A stretch of DNA of 37,931 nucleotides, taken from the NCBI GenBank assembly GCA_039028975.1, contig JBCCHB010000154.1, forward strand, positions 1 to 37,931. Reading direction: 5' to 3'. Below the pieces are notes generated by a model. That model had not been told where the DNA came from, made no database searches, and saw nothing but the letters and a program-made list of their open reading frames with translations. Both the position numbers and the translations under genes were made by a program. This stretch comes from JAHBNG01 sp039028975. GTDB taxonomy: Bacteria; Chloroflexota; Anaerolineae; Caldilineales; Caldilineaceae. Below are positions 1 to 9,591 of this stretch, piece by piece (positions within the stretch are counted from its first letter, which is position 1; each line of letters opens with the position of its first letter).

Positions 1-224
1 CCTGAACTGCGCGTAATTGAAACATTTAACTGTCTCCGCTGGGGAAATGACAGATGACCATAGGTACCGCTACCATAGCTGCCGCTACCATATGCAGACG
101 ACAACGGGGCAGCTGCGTCCACGGTGTTGTGACCAGGTATTCCAATCAGATTCGTGAATACAGTGACCGTCAAAGCGTGAATACTTAACTGTTTGAGAAA
201 ACTTCTGCGATTGATTTGAATCAT
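1..224 (-). CDS. Exported protein with Tat signal peptide, 5' part only
   Basis: This is the N-terminal 74 codons of a minus-strand gene that runs off the left edge of the window. It starts at ATG 224-222 and stays open to base 1. An AAGGAA ribosome binding site lies about 7 bases upstream. The N-terminus reads MIQINRRSFLKQLSIH, with the twin-arginine motif RRSFLK followed by a hydrophobic stretch and an AAAP site that could be cleaved. This predicts export of a folded protein by the Tat pathway. After the signal comes a Gly/Ser/Tyr-rich stretch with two GSGxYG-like repeats. Nothing in the visible part identifies the mature domain, so no function is given. The 422-2038 gene upstream is on the same strand and is also exported. 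Confidence 0.72.
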   Translation of the reverse strand, partial: MIQINRRSFLKQLSIHALTVTVFTNLIGIPGHNTVDAAAPLSSAYGSGSYGSGTYGHLSFPQRRQLNVSITRSS

Positions 225-421
225 TGTGTGTTCCTTATATTTCAACAAGATTTATGCAATTGAGGGATACTTTACTGATAAATGCTTCTGCCCGTCACTT
301 TTTACCCCTTACCCGTCATAATTGAATTTATCCCCCAATCGCAGAAAAAACTGATTGACTCTTGATACAGACCGTGCTAAACTGACCAGTACCCGAACTA
401 ATTTGCTAGTTAAGAACAATC

Positions 422-2038
422 CTAGTAAAGAATTTGCTCATCAGTCAGGTAAGTTAGGGTGAACTGGGTATTCACAGGTTGACCAGAGCTGCCGTAACAC
501 TTCACATTGACGCTTGTATAGTCACCTGCACGACCGTTCCAGCTCGCTATGGTGCAATACTCGCTCCCTGTTCCGTAGGCGGTAACCTGTGCCGTTGAAC
601 TGTTCGATGGCTTTAAGAGGGGAAAACGAACTGCATAAGAACCAGTTGGGTTCCAAGAAGCAGTATTCGGTTCAGCGGCTGTGTTCAACTGATACGTTTC
701 GTGTGGAATGTAGTTTGGTGTTGTTGGCTGATTTGCCCATACATAGCCACCGTAATGCTGCTGTTCCGAATACTGAATACCTAACCCAACATCTTTCATG
801 TAGCTAAGCGTGTACCTTGTATCGACAAATTTGCCGTTTGAGTCAAAGCAATTCACCCAAACCAAGGTATCGTTTTCCGATTGATCCCACTCGACTACTT
901 TGCAGCGTTCAGAGTCCGCACCATAGGCTGTGACCAACACTGTTCCGCCGATACGATCTATGCCAGGTAGCATGGCCTCATATTGGCCTTTGCTGAGGCG
1001 ACGTACTCGATTCTGGAAGCCGCGTGAATTCCACTGATAGCGTAAATTGGGTGTATATTCTGTAGCTACAGGCTGGTCAGCCCAAAGGAATGCATCTCTC
1101 CATGCTTCTCCACGGGACTCTCGGTAAAAGAGGGCCGTAAATCGACCATCGATAGGGTTGCCAGCTGGACTGAAGCAATTCACGCCAATCCTCTGAGTGG
1201 TACCTGATGGCCACCAGCCCTTAACCTTGCAGTAATGGTTGCCACCGTATGCTGAAACATGGACCATACCACCCGTTGTCCCTAGCTCTGGTAGAGAAAC
1301 CTGGTACGCTCCCAGAGCGGAGCGGATAATGTAGTTTCTTCCTCCGGCAGAGTTGTATTGATAGCTTAGGGGTGGTGCATATTCGTCTATTGTTGGTTGA
1401 CTGGCCCACACCCATGCTTTTGCCCGCTCAACTCTTGGCTTTGCTGAAACCGGTGCGATCGGTACGATGCCTCGTACCGTCTCAAAGACAAGATTGTCGA
1501 TCATCATCAAGTCGAAGCAATCTGAAGGGGGGGTGGCAACAACACGGGTGATATTGCCTTCGCCAACTTCAGCACGCAGAACAATGTCGCGAAAGTCGAT
1601 AACTGGCGGAAATGGTGGCCCACTATCAGGCGATGTTGTAAAACGATCAACATCGACTTCAGTTGAACCTGCAAAAGCCTGTACAGAGTAGCTTCGGAGG
1701 TGGCGATTGATGACGCGCATACGGACCTCGCGTACAGCCATTTCAGGGCTGAATTCCATTATGAGCGGTGCGCATCTGAGGCCGCTACCCTGCTGGAGAA
1801 TCTGCGTACCACGATCTCTTTCGATGGTTGGTCTAGAGGGAAACCGAACGCCGAGATTCAAATATAGATTCGTTGCCTCAGCGCCCGATGCAGCCCTTGG
1901 ATTGCTGCTCAGTTCGAAGTCTATCTCTACACTAGCTGCGAGTACGTGTGAACTGAACAACAGTGTACAGATGGCACCTACGATTAGAGAGCTCCATCTG
2001 TAGGTAGGGAATTTGAGTATGTTCAAAAAATTATTCAT
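422..2038 (-). CDS. Secreted protein with three ~100-residue repeats
   Basis: This 538-residue protein has a classical Sec signal peptide: a basic start, a hydrophobic core at about residues 17-33, and a likely cut after VLA-A near residue 35. Residues 36-190 look like a beta-rich domain that begins VEIDFE and ends MMIDNLVFE. Then come three homologous repeats, at about residues 207-308, 315-417 and 429-530. Each opens with W-A-(S/D/N)-QP, holds a Y-x-N-(S/T) strand, a G-x-V-x-V-(S/T)-AYG motif and a C...W...V-x-C-(F/Y) cysteine pair, and ends in an F-T-L-x-Y strand. The conserved cysteine pair in each repeat suggests a disulphide in the exported protein. I do not recognise the repeat family. 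Carbohydrate or surface binding is possible but unproven. An AAGGAT ribosome binding site precedes the ATG, and the stop is TAG. Confidence 0.8.
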   Translation of the reverse strand: MNNFLNILKFPTYRWSSLIVGAICTLLFSSHVLAASVEIDFELSSNPRAASGAEATNLYLNLGVRFPSRPTIERDRGTQILQQGSGLRCAPLIMEFSPEMAVREVRMRVINRHLRSYSVQAFAGSTEVDVDRFTTSPDSGPPFPPVIDFRDIVLRAEVGEGNITRVVATPPSDCFDLMMIDNLVFETVRGIVPIAPVSAKPRVERAKAWVWASQPTIDEYAPPLSYQYNSAGGRNYIIRSALGAYQVSLPELGTTGGMVHVSAYGGNHYCKVKGWWPSGTTQRIGVNCFSPAGNPIDGRFTALFYRESRGEAWRDAFLWADQPVATEYTPNLRYQWNSRGFQNRVRRLSKGQYEAMLPGIDRIGGTVLVTAYGADSERCKVVEWDQSENDTLVWVNCFDSNGKFVDTRYTLSYMKDVGLGIQYSEQQHYGGYVWANQPTTPNYIPHETYQLNTAAEPNTASWNPTGSYAVRFPLLKPSNSSTAQVTAYGTGSEYCTIASWNGRAGDYTSVNVKCYGSSGQPVNTQFTLTYLTDEQILY

Positions 2039-2135
2039 TGAGGGATCCTTTCAGAAAAATATATTCTTATAAAACGCAAAACGATCAAGTTGATTCGTTA
2101 TACAATCTCCTTTCATTAAGCCCTACAAAATACAA

Positions 2136-2164
2136 TTGAGAATCCAAGAGAAGTGGTATATAAT
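2136..2164 (+). promoter_or_regulatory. Sigma70-type promoter, likely for the STAND ATPase gene
   Basis: TTGAGA (2136-2141) and a perfect TATAAT (2159-2164) are separated by exactly 17 bases. The site is about 320 bases upstream of the ATG at 2488, which would give a long leader. The rest of 2039-2487 is AT-rich, and I see no gene or strong repeat in it. Confidence 0.5.
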
Positions 2165-2487
2165 TGAGACGTCTACAAATAGGTATTGCAAATCGCATTG
2201 GTATTTACAATTTTGCCAATGGAATAATCGTCAACACTTTTAAGGAATAGATGTTCCAAAGCTATTTCGCAATACATTCGCATTCTGTTCGTAGGGACAA
2301 GCCATAATGATCCTCGAATATAGGAAATATAGGACAAAGTAAAATACTTCCAATTTCAGTCGTATTTCGGCCAAATGGACAGAAATACAAACCTACCCTC
2401 ATTGTATTGCTGGGTTTGGGTTTTGGAGTATCGTTTGGCTGTAATTCAGTCTCACTTCATAACGTTGACCCACGAGGAGAGCACCCA

Positions 2488-5112
2488 ATGTCTACATCAA
2501 GAACGTATGTTGACAGCTTCACCAAACAGCTAGTGGAAGCGCTAAAACATTACAACGATACCAAATGGTTAGGTGAAAACTCGCCATTAGCGGCACCATA
2601 CTTTTTGGGTGTGAATCTCGCGACGTTGACGGCAAACGGTAGTACGGATGTGAACCTGCGAGGCAAAATCCTGCAAACGGAAATTCGTAAGGCTGCTACT
2701 CGTTTGCCAGCCAAGATTGAAGAAGGCAAACGGACCGTCTTGGCTCCGGAATTGATAGAAAAACTCTACTTTCAAGAAAAAACAGCGGAGGCAACGGCTA
2801 TCGAATTACACATGGGGCGTGCCCATGTCTTTAAGCATCGAGACATCGCGGTTAATCGGCTGGGAGAGTTATTACTCCAACAGCTAAATCCTACATTGCG
2901 CTCGGAAATACCGCCTTTGAATCCTGATATGGTTGGTCGTGATGCCCAAACAGATATGTGTTTGGAAGGTTTAAATGAGGGAAAAATGGTAGGCATCTAC
3001 GGCCCAAGTGGCATCGGGAAGAGTACTTTGGGAGCCGCCCTGGCTTCTACCTATGCACCTCAAACCACCTTTTGGTTTACGTTCCGTCAAGGTCTGAATG
3101 ACAACCTGAAGAGCTTTCAATTCGCACTAGGGTACTTTCTAAATCATCATGGGAGTTCAAGCCTTTGGCGTCAGTTAATAACGGATGAAAAAATAGACGC
3201 TGAGATGGCTTTGGGTCTAATCCGACATGATTTACAACAGATTCAGGCTCAAAAGAAGATCTTATTATGCTTTGATGAAGTAGATCTACTACATTTGGAA
3301 AAGAACACCGCGTATGGACCAGTTGTTTCATTTTTGGAAGGGCTAAAAGGTCGGACGCCAATTCTACTAATGGGGCAATACCTGCTGATTGATCCACATA
3401 TATCAGTTCCAGTACCTGACTTAGTTGAATCTGAAATTGACCAATTACTCGATAAAGCACAGGTGCAATCATTGCGGACTGGTTTACCTCGCTTGGCCGC
3501 ATACTCCCAAGGAAACCCACGTATCCTGGAGATGCTGATCACCTTATATCGTCAATCCACTGAAGAATTGGAAGAGGTTCTGTCGAGATCAAATAGCATC
3601 CCTTCGTTAGCATATCTGTTAGAGCGGATTTGGCTACGGTTGAACGATAGAGAGCAAGAGATACTTGGTGAGCTAGCTGTATTTCAACGCTCCGCGCCTA
3701 GGGATGCATGGGATAACACAATGCTCAAGTTAATTGAGTATCGCCTGGTGCAACTAGGTACTCAAAGTGGCAGCGTCCAGCTACCCAAATCTTTTCAAGA
3801 TGTGATCTATGAGCAACTTCCGCCAGAGTGCCTCCAATCATTCCATCGACATGCTGCCGTGGTGCGTGAGAGAACCGGTGAGTATACATCGGCCGCTCGT
3901 CATTTGATTCGCGGGGCAAGGCCAGATTTGGCTATCTGGCTTTGGCAGAGACATCAGCAGCAGGAGATAGATCAGGGTCAGGCAGAGTCTGCCCTTAGTC
4001 TATTTCAAGAAGTGAGTGCAACCCCTGTGGCGGAGAATCTGGATGTAGAAGACCATAAAGCGCTGGAAAATATCTGCGCCACCTTGTGCAACTTGCTTGG
4101 ACGATCTGAAGATGCGCAAACCCATCTGCGTTCGACCTTTAAAGGTAGTCCCGTGCTGATAGCACATGCCAAGCGATTGGAAGGCAATATTGCCGAAGAA
4201 TTGAACGAATTTGAAGAGGCCAACCGAGCTTATCAGGAGGGCTTGACATCTGTCGAGAATCTGCTTGCGGAAGCCTCACAGTTTCACAAAAATCTTGGAT
4301 GGGTGTACCTGCGCCAAAGAGATTCTGGCACGTCATTAGATAGCGCCTGGGAACAGGCATTGTTGGCCCGATTTGAAGCCACAAGGTTAATGGGCCACAT
4401 TCAATCGAATCTAGGAAACTATACGGAATGTAATGCTTACTTCGGCGAGGCAATCAAATTAGCTAGGGATTTAGGTCTCAAGGAACATGAAGCAAAATCA
4501 TATCATGGTTTGGCCTACACTCTAATTCAGCAGGGGGAGATTCAAGAGGCAGATGTAAATTTAAATAATGCAGAACAGATTTTAGAACAAAGTGGTAATA
4601 AGAAACAGCTTGCAGGTCTGAAAGTCAATCGAGCTCTATACTGTAATACTACTCATAAATTTGAGGAAGCAATTCAAGCCGCGATGGAGGGACTCGATCT
4701 GTTCATCCAACTTAACCAGCCTTATGGCCAAGCTGTGGCATTGCAAAATCTAGCTGAAGCATATTTTGCGCAAGGTAAGTTAGATGAGGCAGAACGATCT
4801 GCTTGGCAGGTTCTAGAGAGAGAAGAGATCGAGACAGCACCTGATGCTCTGCGGGTATTGGGTGAGATCTCGATGCAACGAACTGACTATGGCAAAGCCA
4901 AAGAATTTTTTCAAGACGCAATTCGTGAAGCCTGCGCCAAAAAAGATAAATTTCTGGAGGCATACGCCCAACGCGCGATAGGAAAACTTTATAAGTTACT
5001 GAGACAACCAGATGACGCCAATAAAGCTTTTCAACGAGCACTTGTACTCTTCAATGATTTAGCCTTGTCCACTGAAATCGAGAAAACAAAAGAGGAGTGG
5101 AACAGAGTATGA
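2488..5112 (+). CDS. STAND-family ATPase with sigma-like HTH and TPR repeats
   Basis: The protein is 874 residues from ATG 2488, chosen because GAGGAG lies 9 bases upstream. The frame stays open upstream to 2407 without a better site. Domains: residues ~5-140 hold a helical region ending in a sigma-region-4-like helix-turn-helix (~86-133); the NB-ARC-like ATPase follows, with VGR at the entry, Walker A GPSGIGKST at ~172-180 and Walker B ILLCFDEVD at ~258-266; a winged-helix-like segment comes next; and from ~430 to the end there are TPR-like helical repeats (a clear run with A-Y-x-E-G and A-x-A-x-F patterns). This layout is known from multidomain signalling ATPases of Chloroflexota: the TPR part senses, the NTPase switches, and the N-terminal part acts. 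A transcriptional or defence-like role is inference. The next gene, LRR-peptidase, is co-directional but 399 bases away. Confidence 0.82.
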   Translation: MSTSRTYVDSFTKQLVEALKHYNDTKWLGENSPLAAPYFLGVNLATLTANGSTDVNLRGKILQTEIRKAATRLPAKIEEGKRTVLAPELIEKLYFQEKTAEATAIELHMGRAHVFKHRDIAVNRLGELLLQQLNPTLRSEIPPLNPDMVGRDAQTDMCLEGLNEGKMVGIYGPSGIGKSTLGAALASTYAPQTTFWFTFRQGLNDNLKSFQFALGYFLNHHGSSSLWRQLITDEKIDAEMALGLIRHDLQQIQAQKKILLCFDEVDLLHLEKNTAYGPVVSFLEGLKGRTPILLMGQYLLIDPHISVPVPDLVESEIDQLLDKAQVQSLRTGLPRLAAYSQGNPRILEMLITLYRQSTEELEEVLSRSNSIPSLAYLLERIWLRLNDREQEILGELAVFQRSAPRDAWDNTMLKLIEYRLVQLGTQSGSVQLPKSFQDVIYEQLPPECLQSFHRHAAVVRERTGEYTSAARHLIRGARPDLAIWLWQRHQQQEIDQGQAESALSLFQEVSATPVAENLDVEDHKALENICATLCNLLGRSEDAQTHLRSTFKGSPVLIAHAKRLEGNIAEELNEFEEANRAYQEGLTSVENLLAEASQFHKNLGWVYLRQRDSGTSLDSAWEQALLARFEATRLMGHIQSNLGNYTECNAYFGEAIKLARDLGLKEHEAKSYHGLAYTLIQQGEIQEADVNLNNAEQILEQSGNKKQLAGLKVNRALYCNTTHKFEEAIQAAMEGLDLFIQLNQPYGQAVALQNLAEAYFAQGKLDEAERSAWQVLEREEIETAPDALRVLGEISMQRTDYGKAKEFFQDAIREACAKKDKFLEAYAQRAIGKLYKLLRQPDDANKAFQRALVLFNDLALSTEIEKTKEEWNRV

Positions 5113-5232
5113 TATGTATACTCAGCTCTTCTATCCCGTTCAAATGAGACTCTAACATTGCAAACTGAGACTGTTTATCGTCCTGCCCAGTGTATAAATT
5201 ATGGTAGCAACCTTATGAGTAGGCTATTGTTC

Positions 5233-5326
5233 AGGTGATTTGTGGAAATAAATATACCAAACGTGTCGGGTAGATTAACGTGAAATACTCGGTAATCGCT
5301 GGTATATTCTTTCTTACAAATCACCT
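5233..5326. repeat. 94-bp inverted-repeat hairpin element
   Basis: Perfect 11-base arms AGGTGATTTGT (5233-5243) and ACAAATCACCT (5316-5326) close a longer imperfect stem: the inner arms ATATACCA and TGGTATAT also pair. The stem lies in the 399-base gap between the STAND gene and the LRR gene. No T-run follows, so it is more like a small palindromic element than a terminator. I see no clear target duplication and nothing else in this gap. Confidence 0.6.
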
Positions 5327-5511
5327 CAGTTACTAGACAGTTGGTCAGAAGAAATTTGTACGCAAGCTAAGATGTTTTGCTCATATTTATGCCAATTTCG
5401 GAGCCCAATCTTGGATATATCGGAGATATCATCCTATGAATCTTGCGTTTCCGATTTCCTCGCAAAGTTGCTGAATCAACGAATCGCAGTAAATCATTTA
5501 TCGGAGAAAAT

Positions 5512-8500
5512 ATGATGATTTCTTTACTAAGAATTTTCAGCGCTGTGCCTTCAATAAAGTTTATCTATTGGGTAATAGTAGTCTCAACGTTAGTGGCTGG
5601 GGGTTTGGCAGGTCCTCCTTCTGCATCAGCATCGCCTGTTGTACAATCATTCTCTGATTGCAACGCAGTTACCGAAATTCCCATAGCGGAATGCAACGCA
5701 CTTGTTGTTCTGTACAATAGTACAGATGGTCCAAATTGGAGCGATAGCACAAATAATAATTGGCTGGCTACCGATACACCTTGCGGTTGGAATGGGATTA
5801 ACTGTCAAGAAGGTCGTGTAACGTCAATCAACCTCCCTCAGAATAATTTGACTGGAACCATTCCGGACGAGCTAGGTGACTTGACAAATCTGGTGGCACT
5901 CCGATTGCAGACAAATGGGTTGACGGGTGAGATACCAGCAGGCTTGGGCAACTTGACAAATTTGGGAGAACTTCAATTATATTCAAACCAATTGACGGGT
6001 ACGATTCCAAGTGAGTTGGGCAACTTGACAGACCTGAAATTACTAACGCTTTATCAAAACGAGTTGACGGGTGAGATACCAGACTCATTCGATAACTTAA
6101 AAAATCTGGAACAACTAAACCTTTTTGGAAATACACTGACGGGGACGATACCAGCTTCATTGACAACGGGAAAACCGAATCTTCAAATCTTATCTATACA
6201 CGACAATCAACTAAATGAACCGCTGCCAACCATTTGGGCGTTGCCTTCCTTGGTGGACTTGAGACTCCAAAATAACCAAATCACCGGCACCATTCCAGTA
6301 CAACTGGGCAACTTGACAAATTTGGTAAAACTGCAATTATATTCAAACAAGTTGGCGGGTACGATTCCAAGTGAGTTGGGAAACCTAACAGATTTGGAAA
6401 CGCTAACCCTTTATGATAACGAGTTGACGGGTGAGATACCAGACTCATTCGGTAACTTAAAAAATCTGGAACAACTAAACCTTTTTGGAAATACACTGAC
6501 GGGGACGATACCAGCTTCATTGACAACGGGAAAACCGAATCTTCAAATCTTATCTATACACGACAATCAACTAAATGAACCGCTGCCAACCGTTTGGGCG
6601 TTGCCTTCCTTGGTGGACTTGAGACTCCAAAATAACCAAATCACCGGCACCATTCCAGTGCAACTGGGCAACTTGACAAATTTGGTAAAACTGCAATTAT
6701 ATTCAAACAAGTTGACGGGTACGATTCCAACTGAGTTGGGCAGCTTAACAAATTTGGAAACACTAACTCTTTATGATAACGAATTGAGTGGGACATTACC
6801 CGACTCTTTGACAGCGAGCAAACCTAACCTCAAATTTCTGAACATAAATAGCAACAACATTACCGGGACCCTGCCCCTGAACCTGCCAAATTTAAGTAGC
6901 TTGCAAACGCTCGATGTCGGGAACAATTTAATTAGTGGAGTTCTCCCAGATGAGCTGTGGGACCTGAATGAGCTAACAAATGTAAATATTATCAATACCA
7001 ACATCTGCGAACCGGTTACGGAAGAATTCCAAAACTGGAGAAGCAGGGATGGTAGAATGTTTACCTCATCCAGATTTCCATGCTTCAATCCCACGATTGA
7101 ACTCAGCAAAAGCGCGGAGCCTGCTGTTGCCGAAAAGACTGGTGATACGATTACTTACAGAGTGGTTGTCACTGCTACTGATAATATAGCTGAGACGATT
7201 GCCTTGACGGATGTTTTACCCTCAGGATTGAGTATTGTGCCTGGCAGCATCACCGGTGGTGCAACACTCAATGATCGCCAAATTCTGTATAGCGGAGAGG
7301 TTTCGCCTCAGGAACCGTTGATCATTACCTATCAAGCCAAGATTAATGAGACAGTCGTCGCAGGTAGTGTGATAGATAATGAAGTCATTGTCGTTAGTGA
7401 CAACCAGCAGTACGAAGATTCTGCTTCGGTCGCTCTATTAGAGGGTACATTCACTGGAGATTTAGTCCTCATTTATGCTAGCGGTGACAATGATTTGGCA
7501 GAGAGCATGGTTCGAGTGATTAACAATGCAGAAAACGGCGCTCCGGAAGAAGATTCGGATAACCCGAATAAAATCGTTCGGGTGCTATTGGATGGCCCAG
7601 GAATAGGAGATAGCTATCTCTACCACCTGCATAAAGATGATGATCCAGATTGTCCGAATTATTTTAACCCAACCTGTGATGGACGTTATGTTATGGATAA
7701 AAACTTTTGGACGTGGGGGGAAAATGCAGGTAGCCCTCATTCATTGGCAGAATTCATTAAAGGTTCTATCAATGCTTATCCCAGCGCTAACAAGGTGCTA
7801 CTCTCTCTGGTCGGTCATGGCGGCGGTTGGAGTCCAGATCCTTTAGATGGATTACCAAGCGGCTGGCAAGGGCAACCATCTCTTCGCACAGGCGAAGAAC
7901 GGGAAGTACTGGCAGGTATGTTGTGGGACGACCACCCGGGCGATGCCCTCTCTACGGTCGATTTGGCGGATGCAATACGATGGGGAGTGGAAGCCACAGA
8001 TCGTGACAAGATTGATCTACTCTACCTGGATGCTTGCCTGATGGCAATGTCTGAGGTGGCCTATGAGCTAAGAGATCATGTCGACTATTTACTTGCCTCC
8101 CAAAGCTGGAGCTGGACATCATTTGGATATGATGAACACATTGAAGTGCTAAACGACAATCTGACAACTGAAGAAATCGGTAAAGCTTGGTTATTAAATG
8201 AGGCCACCACTGTAGGGAAGCATGAATATCCTTATACTTATAGTTTGGTAAATCTCAATGATATGGAAACGGTTTTGGACGCTGAAGATCAGTTGGCAGA
8301 AGCATTGATTGAGGTCTTGCCTGATGATAAAGAGAAGATTGACGCAGCGTTCCAAGCTACTTCGTGCGTCGACAGCGATCAGGATGGTTTCATAGAGCAT
8401 GGAGAGGCCGCACTGAGCGAAGATGAAAATCAGAATACTCCGTGGGATGATAATTACTGCGATTTGGCTGGTTTCGCTCACGAGCTTATGAAAGAATTCA

Positions 8501-9591
8501 GGCCAAATACAAGCGTAGGAACTGCGGCCCAACTAGTCATCAACGCTGTCAAAGAGGCGGTTATTGACAACGAATATGAAGGAGCTATTCCATGGCAATA
8601 TTCCAATCAAGAGTGGCAATGGGATTGGTTGGGTGGTTTAAATATATACTTGCCTCTGAGCGAGGACGATGCGAAGCGCCGCTTTTATACCGAACAACAT
8701 CTTCAATCAGCGGCTAATGGAAAGTGGGATGAATTCCTCACCGCTTATTGGGAGGGCCTTGAACCGCCAGAGCCAGAGGGATGCCCGCCAGAGGGCTGCC
8801 CCTTGCCGCCAGGACCTTTATCCACTTCGGCAATTTTAGCTACAGCCCAAGCTGATCAAATGGGCATTACGATTGAATGGATGGCGCAGGAGGTAATCAC
8901 AGACGTAACCGAATATCGCCTCGTACGACGTGAAGAAGGCGAAGCGACTGAAATGTCAATCGCTATTGCTCTTGACAGCAAAGGTACGCGCCTTGATCCA
9001 GCCACATCTTTAGAACCAAATATCAGGTATTGTTATCATCTCGAGGCAGTGAACAGTGCGGATGAGGTGATTAGGAGATCTGATGTCGCCTGTACATCAC
9101 TTCAAGAAGTAACCCTCTCTATGCCTGAGCGAACCGTCTCGGCTGGAGACACAAGCGTCGTAATCCCTGTCACTATCACCAACACTAGTAAAATTGAAGA
9201 TAGCGATGAATTCTGTACGTCTGCGATGACCGTAACAGTTCGCTACGATGCTCGGTCACTACGAGCAACGACTGTAGCAGGAAGTAGTCCCGACAATGAG
9301 TTGAATATAGAAGCCGACGTAACGATTCCAGGTGAAGTTACAGTCACTGCTTCTGAAGAACAATGTCAACTCTTCTCTAATGGGGATACTCTCTTTCAGA
9401 TTAGCTTTGATATTGTCGGGGGCAATGACCCAGTTGCACTTGACTTCGTGGAAGGAGACGGACAGACAGAAATCTATAGTGAGACAGGTTTAACGCAACC
9501 TATTCCCTTAAAATTAATCTCTGGCCGGATAAATATTATTGATGATAGACCGGAACCGAAGATTTATTTACCCTTCATCCAAGCGTCTTAA
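5512..9591 (+). CDS. Secreted LRR, DUF11, clostripain-family peptidase, cohesin-like protein
   Basis: This 1359-residue protein starts at ATG 5512, with GGAG five bases upstream; upstream in-frame starts lack a site. A signal peptide ends near ASASP (~residue 42). Residues ~100-500 are leucine-rich repeats of the 24-residue plant/bacterial type (N-x-L-T-G-x-I-P-x-x-L-G-N-L). Residues ~530-645 form a DUF11-type beta domain. Residues ~648-1080 are a clostripain-like C11 peptidase (clan CD), with catalytic His769 in GHGGGW and Cys842 in LDACLM. A Pro/Glu/Cys linker leads to an FN3-like segment and a cohesin-like domain (~1201-1345). The C-terminus ends KIYLPFIQAS, a tail I associate with exported Chloroflexota proteins. 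Both catalytic residues are present, so it is likely an active arginine-type or related cysteine protease outside the cell, with the LRRs choosing targets. The LRR segment holds a near-identical 360-base tandem duplication. Confidence 0.88.
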   Translation: MMISLLRIFSAVPSIKFIYWVIVVSTLVAGGLAGPPSASASPVVQSFSDCNAVTEIPIAECNALVVLYNSTDGPNWSDSTNNNWLATDTPCGWNGINCQEGRVTSINLPQNNLTGTIPDELGDLTNLVALRLQTNGLTGEIPAGLGNLTNLGELQLYSNQLTGTIPSELGNLTDLKLLTLYQNELTGEIPDSFDNLKNLEQLNLFGNTLTGTIPASLTTGKPNLQILSIHDNQLNEPLPTIWALPSLVDLRLQNNQITGTIPVQLGNLTNLVKLQLYSNKLAGTIPSELGNLTDLETLTLYDNELTGEIPDSFGNLKNLEQLNLFGNTLTGTIPASLTTGKPNLQILSIHDNQLNEPLPTVWALPSLVDLRLQNNQITGTIPVQLGNLTNLVKLQLYSNKLTGTIPTELGSLTNLETLTLYDNELSGTLPDSLTASKPNLKFLNINSNNITGTLPLNLPNLSSLQTLDVGNNLISGVLPDELWDLNELTNVNIINTNICEPVTEEFQNWRSRDGRMFTSSRFPCFNPTIELSKSAEPAVAEKTGDTITYRVVVTATDNIAETIALTDVLPSGLSIVPGSITGGATLNDRQILYSGEVSPQEPLIITYQAKINETVVAGSVIDNEVIVVSDNQQYEDSASVALLEGTFTGDLVLIYASGDNDLAESMVRVINNAENGAPEEDSDNPNKIVRVLLDGPGIGDSYLYHLHKDDDPDCPNYFNPTCDGRYVMDKNFWTWGENAGSPHSLAEFIKGSINAYPSANKVLLSLVGHGGGWSPDPLDGLPSGWQGQPSLRTGEEREVLAGMLWDDHPGDALSTVDLADAIRWGVEATDRDKIDLLYLDACLMAMSEVAYELRDHVDYLLASQSWSWTSFGYDEHIEVLNDNLTTEEIGKAWLLNEATTVGKHEYPYTYSLVNLNDMETVLDAEDQLAEALIEVLPDDKEKIDAAFQATSCVDSDQDGFIEHGEAALSEDENQNTPWDDNYCDLAGFAHELMKEFRPNTSVGTAAQLVINAVKEAVIDNEYEGAIPWQYSNQEWQWDWLGGLNIYLPLSEDDAKRRFYTEQHLQSAANGKWDEFLTAYWEGLEPPEPEGCPPEGCPLPPGPLSTSAILATAQADQMGITIEWMAQEVITDVTEYRLVRREEGEATEMSIAIALDSKGTRLDPATSLEPNIRYCYHLEAVNSADEVIRRSDVACTSLQEVTLSMPERTVSAGDTSVVIPVTITNTSKIEDSDEFCTSAMTVTVRYDARSLRATTVAGSSPDNELNIEADVTIPGEVTVTASEEQCQLFSNGDTLFQISFDIVGGNDPVALDFVEGDGQTEIYSETGLTQPIPLKLISGRINIIDDRPEPKIYLPFIQAS
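5941..6780 (+). repeat. 360-base tandem duplication inside the LRR coding region
   Basis: Bases 6061-6360 and 6421-6720 match with only about four substitutions. The periodicity extends, more diverged, to 5941-6060 and 6721-6780. The unit is 360 bases, that is 120 residues or five 24-residue LRRs, and keeps the frame. The low divergence shows a recent duplication or gene conversion that lengthened the LRR array by five repeats. Confidence 0.93.
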
